From NCBI GenBank assembly GCA_964538355.1, contig CAZIFC010000033.1, forward strand, positions 1-24,652: a stretch of DNA of 24,652 bases, given 5' to 3'. Shown piece after piece: positions 1 through 6,500 of this stretch. Made by a program: the position numbers and the translations under genes. The notes under the pieces were generated by a model. The model made no database searches, was not told where the DNA came from, and was given only the letters and a program-made list of their open reading frames with translations. Origin of the DNA: Bilophila sp964538355. Its GTDB lineage: Bacteria; Desulfobacterota; Desulfovibrionia; Desulfovibrionales; Desulfovibrionaceae. How positions within the stretch are numbered: the stretch's first letter is position 1; the number at the start of each line of letters is the position of its first letter.

Positions 1-350
1 CGAAATTCATGGATGAGCCCCACAAGGCCCGCGTGGTGCAGGCCAAGATGCAGATTGAAAACCTGTCTACGGCGGTAAAGAAATTCTATCTGGACAACGG
101 GTTCTATCCGTCCACCGAGCAGGGCCTTGAGGCTCTGGTGACGCGGCCCGCCATCGGCAAGACGCCGAAAAACTATCCGGCCAATGGCTACATTTCCAAG
201 ATTCCCAAGGACCCGTGGGGCAACGACTACGTCTACACGGCTCCTGGCCAGAAAGTGCCCTTTGAAATCATGAGCCTCGGCTCGGACGGCGCGGAAGGCG
301 GAGAAGGCGAAGCCGCCGACATCTGGGGCGAAGATGTCCCCGAGCGGTAG
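1..350 (+). CDS. gspG: Type II secretion major pseudopilin GspG, 5'-truncated by the window edge
   Basis: This is the C-terminal part of the major pseudopilin that builds the periplasmic pseudopilus of the type II secretion system. The reading frame is open through the first bases of the window (codons from base 3 read K-F-M-D-E), so the ATG at base 9 is internal. The prepilin signal and membrane helix lie upstream of the window. Family features seen are a helix with LDNGFYPSTEQGLEALV, then DPWGNDYVY, and the C-terminal acidic loop SDGAEGGEGEAADI. That loop corresponds to the calcium-binding loop of GspG. The stop codon lies inside the next gene, overlapping the gspH-like start by 17 bases, which indicates translational coupling in a T2SS operon. 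Assignment to GspG rather than another pseudopilin is firm because of the YPSTEQGLEAL and DPWGN motifs. Confidence 0.93.
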   Translation, partial: KFMDEPHKARVVQAKMQIENLSTAVKKFYLDNGFYPSTEQGLEALVTRPAIGKTPKNYPANGYISKIPKDPWGNDYVYTAPGQKVPFEIMSLGSDGAEGGEGEAADIWGEDVPER

Positions 351-819
351 GCGGGCCTCCGGCGGGTTTACCCTGCTGGAACTGCTCATCGTACTGGTCA
401 TCATGGGCGTGATGGTGGCTGTGGGGGCAGGCTCGCTGCCGACGGAGCGCAACCCGCTCCATGCCGGGGCCCAGACCCTCGTGACCGCAGCCGCCACCGC
501 CCGCAGCCGCGCCCTGCTCCTCAACGCGCCGGTTGTGCTTGAGGTGGGGCAGGACACGCTGGAAATCCTGTCGCCAAACGGCGACAAGCCCCTCAAGGAA
601 GCCTTCCCCAAGGGCATGTCCGCGGTTTCCGTCAACGGGCGCACCCTGCTCGGCAGCCCGCAGCGGCTGCTGTTTCATCCCCTCGGCGTGGTGCAGGAAC
701 ACGTCGTACAGCTTCAATCCGGTCAGGACAGCCTTTCGGTCTATGTCCCGGCTACGGGAACAGCCCGCATTCTCGACGGGCAGCTTTCTCTGGAACAGAT
801 TCGCAAGGAGTTTTTATGA
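334..819 (+). CDS. gspH: Type II secretion minor pseudopilin, GspH-like
   Basis: A 161-residue prepilin-type protein. It starts with a short basic leader and a class III signal, GG|FTLLELLIVL. Cleavage and N-methylation by prepilin peptidase is expected after Gly11, with Phe12 at +1 and the conserved Glu16 at +5. A hydrophobic helix to about residue 33 anchors it in the inner membrane before assembly. The rest is a variable globular domain with no clear motif. Length and position directly after gspG fit GspH, a minor pseudopilin near the pseudopilus tip, but GspH-type proteins diverge strongly, so another minor pseudopilin (GspI/J type) is possible. The start overlaps the end of gspG, and its TGA overlaps the next start (ATGATGA context near 816-819), so the three genes are probably coupled. 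Confidence 0.8.
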   Translation: MSPSGRRASGGFTLLELLIVLVIMGVMVAVGAGSLPTERNPLHAGAQTLVTAAATARSRALLLNAPVVLEVGQDTLEILSPNGDKPLKEAFPKGMSAVSVNGRTLLGSPQRLLFHPLGVVQEHVVQLQSGQDSLSVYVPATGTARILDGQLSLEQIRKEFL

Positions 820-1811
820 TGTCGTTGATCGTCCCGCGCTCTGCGGAAGCCTTCCGTTTCGCTGCGGCAGCCCTGTGCGCCGTGTTCGTCCTCATGACGG
901 CCTCCGGGTGCGCGCCCATGCGTAAACGGGAAGCCGCACCCGCCGCCCTTTCCATCCAGACGATGAACGAAGCCCTTGCCGCCTACCAGCAGGGCGACTG
1001 CCGGGAAAGCATCCGCCGTTTCAACGCCGAACTTCAGGTGCAGGAGCACCCTGTCCTGCTCAACGGGCTCGGCATGGCCTACCTGAGCTGCAACCAGCCC
1101 CAGAACGCCGTCCGCAGCTTCGAACGCGCGCTGACCATTGCTCCCGGCTCCGCCGCCCTGCACAGCAATGCGGGCACAGCCCTTTACGCGGCCCACGACT
1201 ACCGGGGAGCGGAAAACCAGTTCAACACCGCCCTGCGGATCGATCCTTCCAATCCCGAAGCACTGGTCGGCAAGGCCGCCCTTCTGCTCGACAAGCAGCA
1301 GCCGGAAAAGGCCCTGCAACAGCTCTCGCAGGTCAGCGGAACCGACGCGGCCTCTCTTGAAGTGCTCTACAACAAGGCCATTGCCATGTATCAGATGGGC
1401 CTGACGAGAGACGCAGAAGCCTCGCTCGGAACCTATGTCCGGGAACGCCCTGAAGACGCAGACGCCCAGAACGCCCTTGGCGTGGTCATGTTGCGCTCGG
1501 GAAATTACGCCGGAGCCAAGGCGCACCTTGACCGGGCCATTGCCCTGCGCCCCGATCAGGGGGACTACTATTACAACCGGGCCAACGTGCTCAAGGAACA
1601 GAAAGATTTCACCGGAGCCTCCGAAGACTACACCCGGGCCATCGCCTTCATGCCGGACATGGCAGCCGCATACCTCAACCGCGGAGACGTGCGCTTTCTG
1701 TTGCGGGAGACGGAAGCCGCCTGCCAGGACCTCAAGAAGGCCTGCGATCTCGGAGAATGCGACAGGCTGGAAAAGTATGAAAACGCAGGCCGCTGCCGGG
1801 ACTTTTTTTAA
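816..1811 (+). CDS. TPR-repeat lipoprotein in the T2SS operon
   Basis: A 331-residue predicted lipoprotein. After a basic start there is a hydrophobic stretch ending in a lipobox-like TASG-Cys32, so lipid attachment at Cys32 is expected. Ala at -3 is less usual than Leu. Pro34 follows closely and there is no Asp at +2, which would suit outer-membrane sorting. From about residue 50 to 310 it consists of tetratricopeptide repeats. These include AYQQGDCRESIRRFN, AVRSFERALTIAPG, AENQFNTALRIDPSN, AKAHLDRAIALRPDQ and ASEDYTRAIAFMPDM. The C-terminus is Cys-rich (ACQDLKKACDLGEC and AGRCRDFF). TPR lipoproteins of this sort serve as assembly or pilotin-like factors for secretin and pilus systems. That role here is inferred from the overlap with the gspH-like gene, and no specific T2SS component name can be given. 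Confidence 0.82.
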   Translation: MMSLIVPRSAEAFRFAAAALCAVFVLMTASGCAPMRKREAAPAALSIQTMNEALAAYQQGDCRESIRRFNAELQVQEHPVLLNGLGMAYLSCNQPQNAVRSFERALTIAPGSAALHSNAGTALYAAHDYRGAENQFNTALRIDPSNPEALVGKAALLLDKQQPEKALQQLSQVSGTDAASLEVLYNKAIAMYQMGLTRDAEASLGTYVRERPEDADAQNALGVVMLRSGNYAGAKAHLDRAIALRPDQGDYYYNRANVLKEQKDFTGASEDYTRAIAFMPDMAAAYLNRGDVRFLLRETEAACQDLKKACDLGECDRLEKYENAGRCRDFF

Positions 1812-2013
1812 CCTCCGCTCATGATGGGGAAAGGTTCCCGGACGAGCCGGGCCTGCCAGCCCCGGGGAAAGCGGCGCGGTGCTCTCGGGATCGGTACGCT
1901 TCGCAGGCCTCACCTGAAGGCCGTGGCCTCTTGCGAGGCCGCCCGCTGCCGCGCCCTCCGGCCCGGTGGGGGGATTGGGCTGGCTGGCCTCATCAAGAGC
2001 TAAAGGGCATACG

Positions 2014-2448
2014 ATGGAAAAGTTCGGCGCGGAGATCTGGCGGGACGTGCGGCTGGCCTTGAGCTGCGCGCGTTTTTTCCGGGCATGGCGGGATGTCCGG
2101 GTCTGGCTGGCGTTCCTGCTCGGAGGAATCGGCCTGCTTTTCCCTGCGCCAGACATGCCTCCGCTGTGGCGTGTGGCTTTTGCCTCGCTGACGGAAGAAC
2201 TGGCCTACCGGACTCTGCTCCAGAGCCAGCTTGAACGGTGCATCCCCGGACGCTGGAACGATCTGACAGGGGGGATGGTGCTGGCCTCGCTCCTGTTTGC
2301 GCTTTCGCATCTGGCAACGCAGCCGCCCCTGATGGCGATGCTGACCTTTTTTCCTGCGCTCGTTTTCGGGGTACTCTGGACGCGGCACGGCTCGCTATGG
2401 CTCTGCGCCGCCATCCATTTTTGGTACAATCTGCTCTTTTTCCTTTAA
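2014..2448 (+). CDS. Short CPBP-family (glutamic-type) intramembrane protease
   Basis: A 144-residue hydrophobic protein with the three signatures of CPBP (Abi/CAAX-type, Rce1-like) proteases. These are Glu61-Glu62-x3-Arg66 (TEELAYR), Phe95-x3-His99 (FALSH) and His135-x3-Asn139 (HFWYN). The motifs lie in or near membrane helices covering roughly 29-45, 52-72, 84-100, 104-122 and 127-143. It is much shorter than typical 200-300-residue members and is essentially only the catalytic core. I chose the ATG at 2014 because an AAAGGG motif precedes it; a GTG at 1966 would add 16 unremarkable residues. It lies about 200 bases after the T2SS-linked TPR lipoprotein gene, on the same strand. Short CPBP enzymes include C-terminal sorting-signal peptidases (myxosortase-like), and that link here is inference. 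The 3' end stops 4 bases before the convergent regulator gene. Confidence 0.8.
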   Translation: MEKFGAEIWRDVRLALSCARFFRAWRDVRVWLAFLLGGIGLLFPAPDMPPLWRVAFASLTEELAYRTLLQSQLERCIPGRWNDLTGGMVLASLLFALSHLATQPPLMAMLTFFPALVFGVLWTRHGSLWLCAAIHFWYNLLFFL

Positions 2449-2452
2449 AACG

Positions 2453-3214
2453 TCATATCATGAACAGCTCGACCCCATTCTCGCCAAGAAGCTCTTCCCA
2501 CTGGGAGGCAAGCGGGCCGTTCGTGAATACGGCGTTGATGTCGGAGAGGTGGGCAACGCGGACCATAGCAGGGCGGCCGAACTTGGAACGATCGGTAACA
2601 AGGAAGACCCGGCGTGAGCATTCGATGATGGTTCGGGCCACGGCGACCTCCCGGTAATCGTAATCGAGAAGGTTGCCTTCCTCGTCTATGCCGGAAATGC
2701 CCACAATGCCGTAATCTACCCGAAATTCACGGATAAAACGCTCTGCGCTAGCCCCGACGATGCCGTTGTCGCGGTGCCGGACCGTGCCGCAGGCGACCAC
2801 GACATCAAAGGAAGGGTTGCGGGCGCAGATCGACGCCACGTTGAGGCTGTTGGTCACAACGCGCAAATTCTTGTGCTCGAGCAGGGCACGGGCGGCCTCT
2901 TCGGTCGTCGTGCCGATGTTGATGCATACGGACACGCCATCCGGGATGTGCGACGCCAGCAATGCCCCGATGCGCCGTTTTTCCTCTTGGCAGATGCCCT
3001 TGCGCTCATCATAAATGATGTTTTCGGAACCTGAAACCATCCCCGCCCCGCCGTGAAAACGCTGGACCTTCCCCTCTTCCGCCAGCGCGTTGATGTCCTT
3101 GCGGACCGTCTGCGGCGTAACTTCAAAATGGCGGGCCAGTTCGTCAATGGTCGCGTAGCCCCTGGCCGAAAGGAATTCCTGCAGGGCCTGATGGCGCGCG
3201 GATGTCTTGCTCAT
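2453..3214 (-). CDS. DeoR/GlpR-family transcriptional regulator
   Basis: A 253-residue regulator of the DeoR family, GlpR-like. The N-terminal winged helix-turn-helix occupies about residues 6-58, with the recognition region TIDELARHFEVTPQTVRKDI at 22-41 and the family wing RFHGGA. The C-terminal DeoR sensor domain (about 75-235) resembles ribose-phosphate isomerase folds. It has the phosphosugar-binding loop NIGTTTEEAARAL near 99-111 and TNSLNVA near 121. Such proteins usually repress sugar or glycerol metabolism genes and release DNA on binding a phosphorylated metabolite. The start is supported by GGGAGG about six bases upstream on the minus strand. It is divergent from a NagD-like phosphatase across a 146-base gap, so it may control both itself and that gene. 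The effector cannot be read from the sequence. Confidence 0.9.
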   Translation of the reverse strand: MSKTSARHQALQEFLSARGYATIDELARHFEVTPQTVRKDINALAEEGKVQRFHGGAGMVSGSENIIYDERKGICQEEKRRIGALLASHIPDGVSVCINIGTTTEEAARALLEHKNLRVVTNSLNVASICARNPSFDVVVACGTVRHRDNGIVGASAERFIREFRVDYGIVGISGIDEEGNLLDYDYREVAVARTIIECSRRVFLVTDRSKFGRPAMVRVAHLSDINAVFTNGPLASQWEELLGENGVELFMI

Positions 3215-3360
3215 GGAGTCCTCCCTATGCTTTGAGGCTTTTATCCTGTTTTTCCTCTTGCTTCAACAGGAAGAACGCCGAAAGCGTCCCGGCTGGACAG
3301 CAGGCCCGACTCTCCGTATGGTATCCGGCTTTCGACACCGTTTTTTTCTGGAAGACTGCC
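3215..3360. promoter_or_regulatory. Divergent regulatory region between DeoR-type repressor and HAD phosphatase
   Basis: This gap must hold both divergent promoters. Two inverted pairs can be seen. CCTGTT (3245-3250) pairs with AACAGG (3265-3270). CGAAAGC (3279-3285) pairs with GCTTTCG (3328-3334), with 42 bases between. The second pair contains TTCG/CGAA cores like those in known GlpR operators (E. coli-type TTCG...CGAA), so these are candidate half-sites. The arms are short and could occur by chance. Confidence 0.35.
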
Positions 3361-4137
3361 ATGCTCAACAAAAAATGTTTTGTTCTGGATCTCGACGGGA
3401 CGGTTTACCTCGGCGATATCCCGATTCAGGAATCCGTGGATTTCATCATCCGGCACTGGAACGACATCGATTTCCAATTCCTCAGCAACAACACCTCCAA
3501 GTCGCCCGCAACCTACGTCAGCAAGCTGACGAAGATGGGAATCCCCGCAACGCTTGATCGCATCCTGTCGCCGGTGACACCCCTCGTCGCCCACCTTCGC
3601 AAGCACGCCATCCATACCGTCTATCCTGTGGGAAACCATGATTTCGTGGCCTGCCTGCGCGAACGCATGCCGGAACTGACCGTGCTTGATTACAGCACCT
3701 CCGAAGGCGCGCAAGCCGTCGTGCTGGCCTATGATACGGAACTTACCTACGAAAAGCTGACCCATGCGGCCCTGTTGCTGCAAGATCCCGACGTGGCTTA
3801 CCTTGCCACCCATCCGGATCTCGTCTGCCCGTCCCCCAAAGGCCCCCTGCCGGATGCGGGAAGCTTCATGGCCCTTTTCGAAACCGCCACGGGACGCCGC
3901 CCCCAGCATATTTTCGGCAAGCCCGATCCCGCCGTGCTCGGCACGCTGCTCACGGCCTACCGCCGCGAGGAGATGGTCATGGTGGGCGACCGCCTGAGCA
4001 CGGATAAAAAGCTGGCCGAAAACGCGGGGATTGATTTTATCCTTGTCCTCAGCGGCGAGGCCGGGGCCAGCGATCTGCCCGGACTGGAACGCCAGCCCAC
4101 GCTGGTTCTGGAAACCCTCGGCAGGCTCGACGGCTGA
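3361..4137 (+). CDS. HAD-superfamily phosphatase, NagD-like (subfamily IIA)
   Basis: A 258-residue HAD hydrolase. Motif I is DLDGT, with Asp10 as nucleophile and Asp12 as acid/base. Motif II is SNNTSKSP (42-49), motif III is Lys187 in FGKPDP, and motif IV is VGDRLSTD with Asp210 and Asp215. The C2-type cap between motifs II and III and the SNN motif are typical of the NagD/p-nitrophenylphosphatase/phosphoglycolate phosphatase subfamily. Members dephosphorylate small phosphates such as UMP/GMP, glycerol-3-phosphate or phosphoglycolate; the substrate here cannot be called. The ATG at 3361 is preceded by GGAAG and puts MLNKKCFVLDLDGT at the N-terminus as usual. Longer in-frame extensions upstream would run into the divergent regulator gene and are rejected. 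The divergent DeoR-type gene suggests control by a phosphosugar or glycerol-phosphate signal. Confidence 0.88.
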   Translation: MLNKKCFVLDLDGTVYLGDIPIQESVDFIIRHWNDIDFQFLSNNTSKSPATYVSKLTKMGIPATLDRILSPVTPLVAHLRKHAIHTVYPVGNHDFVACLRERMPELTVLDYSTSEGAQAVVLAYDTELTYEKLTHAALLLQDPDVAYLATHPDLVCPSPKGPLPDAGSFMALFETATGRRPQHIFGKPDPAVLGTLLTAYRREEMVMVGDRLSTDKKLAENAGIDFILVLSGEAGASDLPGLERQPTLVLETLGRLDG

Positions 4138-4158
4138 TTTTCCCAAGACAGAACAGAG

Positions 4159-4193
4159 AAAGGCCGCTCCCGCATGACGGGGAACGGCCTTTT
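4159..4193. terminator. Bidirectional intrinsic terminator between convergent genes
   Basis: AAAGGCCG (4159-4166) pairs perfectly with CGGCCTTT (4185-4192). The inner TCCC/GGGA pairing extends the stem, and a short T run follows (CCTTTTC). On the minus strand the stem is followed by TTTCTCT. It sits between the 3' ends of the HAD phosphatase gene and the DUF1269 gene and can serve both. Confidence 0.8.
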
Positions 4194-4216
4194 CATACTG
4201 CCTTCGGACGAGGGGG

Positions 4217-4735
4217 TTAGGCTTGCGCTGCCGCATCGCGCTCGGCGGCGCGTGCGCTGTTCAGGGCCTGCTGCAGGCGGGCTTCGTCCTCATGGGACAG
4301 GGAGGACTGGATGATCGTCCCGCCCGTGCCGCGCAGGGCGTCGAGCACCTTGTCGGTCAGTTCGGAATCAACCAGCACGAACAGGGCGGACGTGCCGGGA
4401 GTCAGCTTTTCGGCAAGCTGCTTCATGAAATTGTCATCAATGCCCACATCGCTCAAGGCTCCGGCAACCGCTCCGGCTCCCGCGCCCACAACAAGCCCGA
4501 GCAGCGGATTCATGAAGATCAGGCCGATGAGCACACCCCAAAAACCGCCGCCCACGGCTCCGCTGGCGGTCAGGTTGTACATCTGATGGAGCTTGACCTT
4601 GCCGTTCTGCTTCTTTTCGACCACAACGGCATCTTCAATGGAGACGAGGTAGGACTTCTGCATTTTCAGAAAGGCCAACCGGACCTCTTCTGCCTTGAAT
4701 TCACTGTCATACGTTACAACGATCAGCTTACGCAT
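4217..4735 (-). CDS. DUF1269-family membrane protein
   Basis: A 172-residue protein of the DUF1269 type. It has an N-terminal mixed domain (RKLIVVTYDSEFKAEEV, then VSIEDAVVVEKKQNGKVKLHQ), a central glycine-rich hydrophobic stretch at about 57-95 (GGGFWGVLIGLIF and LVVGAGAGAVAGAL), and a C-terminal domain with the characteristic GTSALFVLVDSELTDKVLDALRGTGGTIIQSSLS. The glycine-rich segment resembles paired glycine-zipper helices that insert in a membrane. No biochemical role is established for the family, and members are often stress-linked. The start is supported by GGAGG about seven bases upstream. It is a single-gene unit with its own terminator and a consensus -10 box about 60 bases upstream inside a striking inverted repeat, which suggests dedicated regulation. 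Confidence 0.85.
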   Translation of the reverse strand: MRKLIVVTYDSEFKAEEVRLAFLKMQKSYLVSIEDAVVVEKKQNGKVKLHQMYNLTASGAVGGGFWGVLIGLIFMNPLLGLVVGAGAGAVAGALSDVGIDDNFMKQLAEKLTPGTSALFVLVDSELTDKVLDALRGTGGTIIQSSLSHEDEARLQQALNSARAAERDAAAQA

Positions 4736-4782
4736 GGCGAACCTCCAGATTCGTTTTTGCCTGAATGCAGGGTACGCCGGAA

Positions 4783-4830
4783 CCGGAAAAGCTCTATTAT
4801 AGATCCTCTTAGAGGCATGAGCTTTTCCGG
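4783..4830. promoter_or_regulatory. Perfect 12-bp inverted repeat enclosing a consensus -10 and an inner palindrome
   Basis: CCGGAAAAGCTC (4783-4794) and GAGCTTTTCCGG (4819-4830) are exact reverse complements, 24 bases apart. Inside lie a minus-strand TATAAT (4801 down to 4796) and the palindrome CCTCTTAGAGG (4805-4815). The palindrome falls in the -10/-35 spacer. With the -10 placed here, transcription of the DUF1269 gene would start near 4789, giving a leader of about 54 bases. The -35 is poor, as expected of a regulated promoter. Operator function is inferred from the layout. Confidence 0.5.
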
Positions 4831-5012
4831 GAAAGGGAAGTGCGGGAAGGGAAAAAGGAGGTTGCGCGGGGCCGAATCCGTTCCTGTGGCGTATTCCGCC
4901 CGAATCGGCTATGAAGGCACGGGGCAGTTGTCACCCCGGCATTTCTCCCGCAAAAACCATGTACATGTGAAACAACAGGGGCGGAAGCAAGCCGCCCGAT
5001 CGGAAAAGCACC

Positions 5013-5525
5013 ATGCCAGAACACGCCGAAAAACGACTTTTGACTCCTGAGGAGGCCGTCCGCGCCGCCTGCATCCTTTTTGAACTCAACACCGGCGAAC
5101 AGGATCTGCTGGATATGGCCGGACGTGCCGGAATCCCCTGTGCCGAGGAAGCCGAACGCAAGGCCCTTGTCCGCGAGTGGTACGGTTTCGTCCATGCTTC
5201 CGTGGTCTACGGCCTGATGGCACAGGCCTCCAATCAGGTCATGGCCGAATACCTGCGCTGCACCCGGACACTCCTTGCCCAGACCGCAGGCTACACCCCG
5301 GAACAGATCGAATCGTTCATCGACGAGACTTTCTCCGGGTACATCCGGCTGATGGCCCAAAACCAGCAGAAAGAATGCCCCGCGCTCTTCTTCCGGCGTC
5401 TTGTGGGCGAAGGATCGCTGGAAAAGCTCCCCAAAGAGCGGGTAGCCTTCCTTTCCGGGATGATGGCCATCACCATCTGTGCCATTCTCGACAAGCTCGG
5501 GCAATACGAATTTCTTGTAGAGTAG
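5013..5525 (+). CDS. Hypothetical helical protein, family not recognised
   Basis: A 170-residue soluble protein that I do not recognise. It is probably all alpha-helical: LTPEEAVRAACILFELNTGE, then a region rich in Ala, Glu and Leu (EEAERKALVREWYGFVHASVVYG), then YTPEQIESFIDETFSGYIRLMAQ, and a final helix MMAITICAILDKLGQYEF. Five cysteines are scattered with no metal-binding spacing. There is no signal peptide and no convincing membrane helix. The ribosome site is weak (CGGAAAAG about five bases before ATG), but no earlier ATG fits and codon use is like the neighbours. It stands alone, divergent from the DUF1269 gene and convergent with the amidotransferase gene, and ends in a strong hairpin terminator. 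It may be lineage-restricted, and no function is proposed. Confidence 0.72.
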   Translation: MPEHAEKRLLTPEEAVRAACILFELNTGEQDLLDMAGRAGIPCAEEAERKALVREWYGFVHASVVYGLMAQASNQVMAEYLRCTRTLLAQTAGYTPEQIESFIDETFSGYIRLMAQNQQKECPALFFRRLVGEGSLEKLPKERVAFLSGMMAITICAILDKLGQYEFLVE

Positions 5526-5555
5526 CCGGGCGGACTCCCGCCGGACTGGATATGC

Positions 5556-5592
5556 GACAAAACGCGTACCCCTGCGGGCTGCGCGTTTTGTC
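5556..5592. terminator. Bidirectional hairpin terminator between convergent genes
   Basis: GACAAAACGCG (5556-5566) and CGCGTTTTGTC (5582-5592) form a perfect 11-bp stem. The inner CCC/GGG adds pairing, and the A/T-rich outer stem gives T-rich ends in both directions. It lies between the 3' ends of the 170-residue hypothetical gene and the amidotransferase gene. Confidence 0.75.
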
Positions 5593-5598
5593 AGTCTT

Positions 5599-6294
5599 TC
5601 ATAGCCATCCGGAAATCCATTCCTGCAAAAGGGTTTGCCCATACACCCGGGCCTGCGCGCCTACGCGGTGGGCCTCCTGCCTCAACCGGCGGGGGTCCAC
5701 GGCGGAGTGTCCCAGTTCACAGGCATGTCCGACCAGCCAACGCTCGAAATGCTCGGTATCGACTTCGGGGTGGAACTGGAGCGCAAGGATGCGGCTACCG
5801 AGGCGAAAGGCCTGATGCGGCGTCATGGGCGTGGAAGCCAGCAGCTCGGCACCTTCCGGCAGATCGAAGGTATCCCCGTGCCAGTGGAGTACCGGGCGGT
5901 ATCCTTCAAGCACATGCAGCGGGGAGTGCCGCCCCGCTTCCGTCAGCTCGATTCCGCTCCAGCCGATTTCCTTGCCCCGTCCCGGGTACACCCGAGCCTT
6001 GAGCACCGCCGCGATGAGCTGCGCCCCCAGACAGATCCCAAGCAGAGGCCTGTCGGCCTCCAGCCGCTTTTTGACCAGTTCCTTTTCCACCTTCAGGAAG
6101 GGATAGAGCACCTGATCGTAGACGCCAACAGGCCCGCCAAGCACCACGGCGAGTTCGGCGGCGAGCCACGCTTCTTCCGCAGGCGGCTCCTCCACCGGAA
6201 AGTACCGGATGGCAAAACCCATTTCCTCCAGCACAGGCGCAAACGTACCCAGATCCTCAAAGGCGACATGCTGCATCACCAGACACTGCTTCAT
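5599..6294 (-). CDS. Class I glutamine amidotransferase-like protein (GMP synthase type)
   Basis: A 231-residue stand-alone class I glutamine amidotransferase domain. The catalytic triad is visible: Cys88 in the nucleophile elbow GICLGAQ, His175 and Glu177 in LQFHPEVD. VVLGGPVGVYD near 50-60 supplies the oxyanion-strand region. The fold matches YfeJ/GuaA-type proteins annotated as glutamine amidotransferases or gamma-glutamyl hydrolases acting on small molecules. No synthase partner is adjacent, so the acceptor is unknown. The ATG at 6294 has AGGAGG about seven bases upstream; an in-frame extension to 6381 lacks a ribosome site and adds low-complexity residues. The gene is divergent from aroQ over about 200 bases that contain candidate operators. 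Confidence 0.87.
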   Translation of the reverse strand: MKQCLVMQHVAFEDLGTFAPVLEEMGFAIRYFPVEEPPAEEAWLAAELAVVLGGPVGVYDQVLYPFLKVEKELVKKRLEADRPLLGICLGAQLIAAVLKARVYPGRGKEIGWSGIELTEAGRHSPLHVLEGYRPVLHWHGDTFDLPEGAELLASTPMTPHQAFRLGSRILALQFHPEVDTEHFERWLVGHACELGHSAVDPRRLRQEAHRVGAQARVYGQTLLQEWISGWL

Positions 6295-6500
6295 ACGGCT
6301 TCCTCCTGCGCTGCGGGCCCTTTTCCCTGGACCACACAGGCTTGTTCCCTGGAAGTCTAGAGACTTTGCTTTTTTTGGCAAGCCTCATGAACCCCCCTTT
6401 CCGCCTTGGGGCTGGTTTTCCGGGCCGCTTTTTCCTATGCTGCCCAGGCAGGACAGTCCCGGCCTGCTTGTAATCGTTCGAGAAACGAAAAGGAAAGCTT
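6295..6500. promoter_or_regulatory. Divergent promoter region with direct repeats and a palindrome
   Basis: This gap between the amidotransferase gene and aroQ holds TTCCCTGGA twice (6323-6331 and 6345-6353), exactly 22 bases apart, or two helical turns. The palindrome AAGTCT-AG-AGACTT (6353-6366) abuts the second copy. AGGCTTG (6338-6344) is inverted as CAAGCCT (6379-6385). These are plausible regulator sites close to the minus-strand start, but no promoter with two good boxes is evident on either strand. Confidence 0.35.

Noticed and set aside
1812..2013. Possible small gene or terminator in the gap before the intramembrane protease
   Set aside because: A 60-codon open frame here lacks protein-like character, and the GGCCTC-TTGC-GAGGCC hairpin (1925-1940) has no T run. 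I see nothing firm.
741..2156. Long minus-strand open frame opposite the TPR lipoprotein gene
   Set aside because: It is antisense to a well-supported gene; GC-rich codon bias opens such frames. The protein has no motif and no ribosome site.
3202..3360. N-terminal extension of the HAD phosphatase to 3202
   Set aside because: It would overlap the start of the divergent regulator and fill the promoter gap. The ATG at 3361 has a ribosome site and gives the standard N-terminus.
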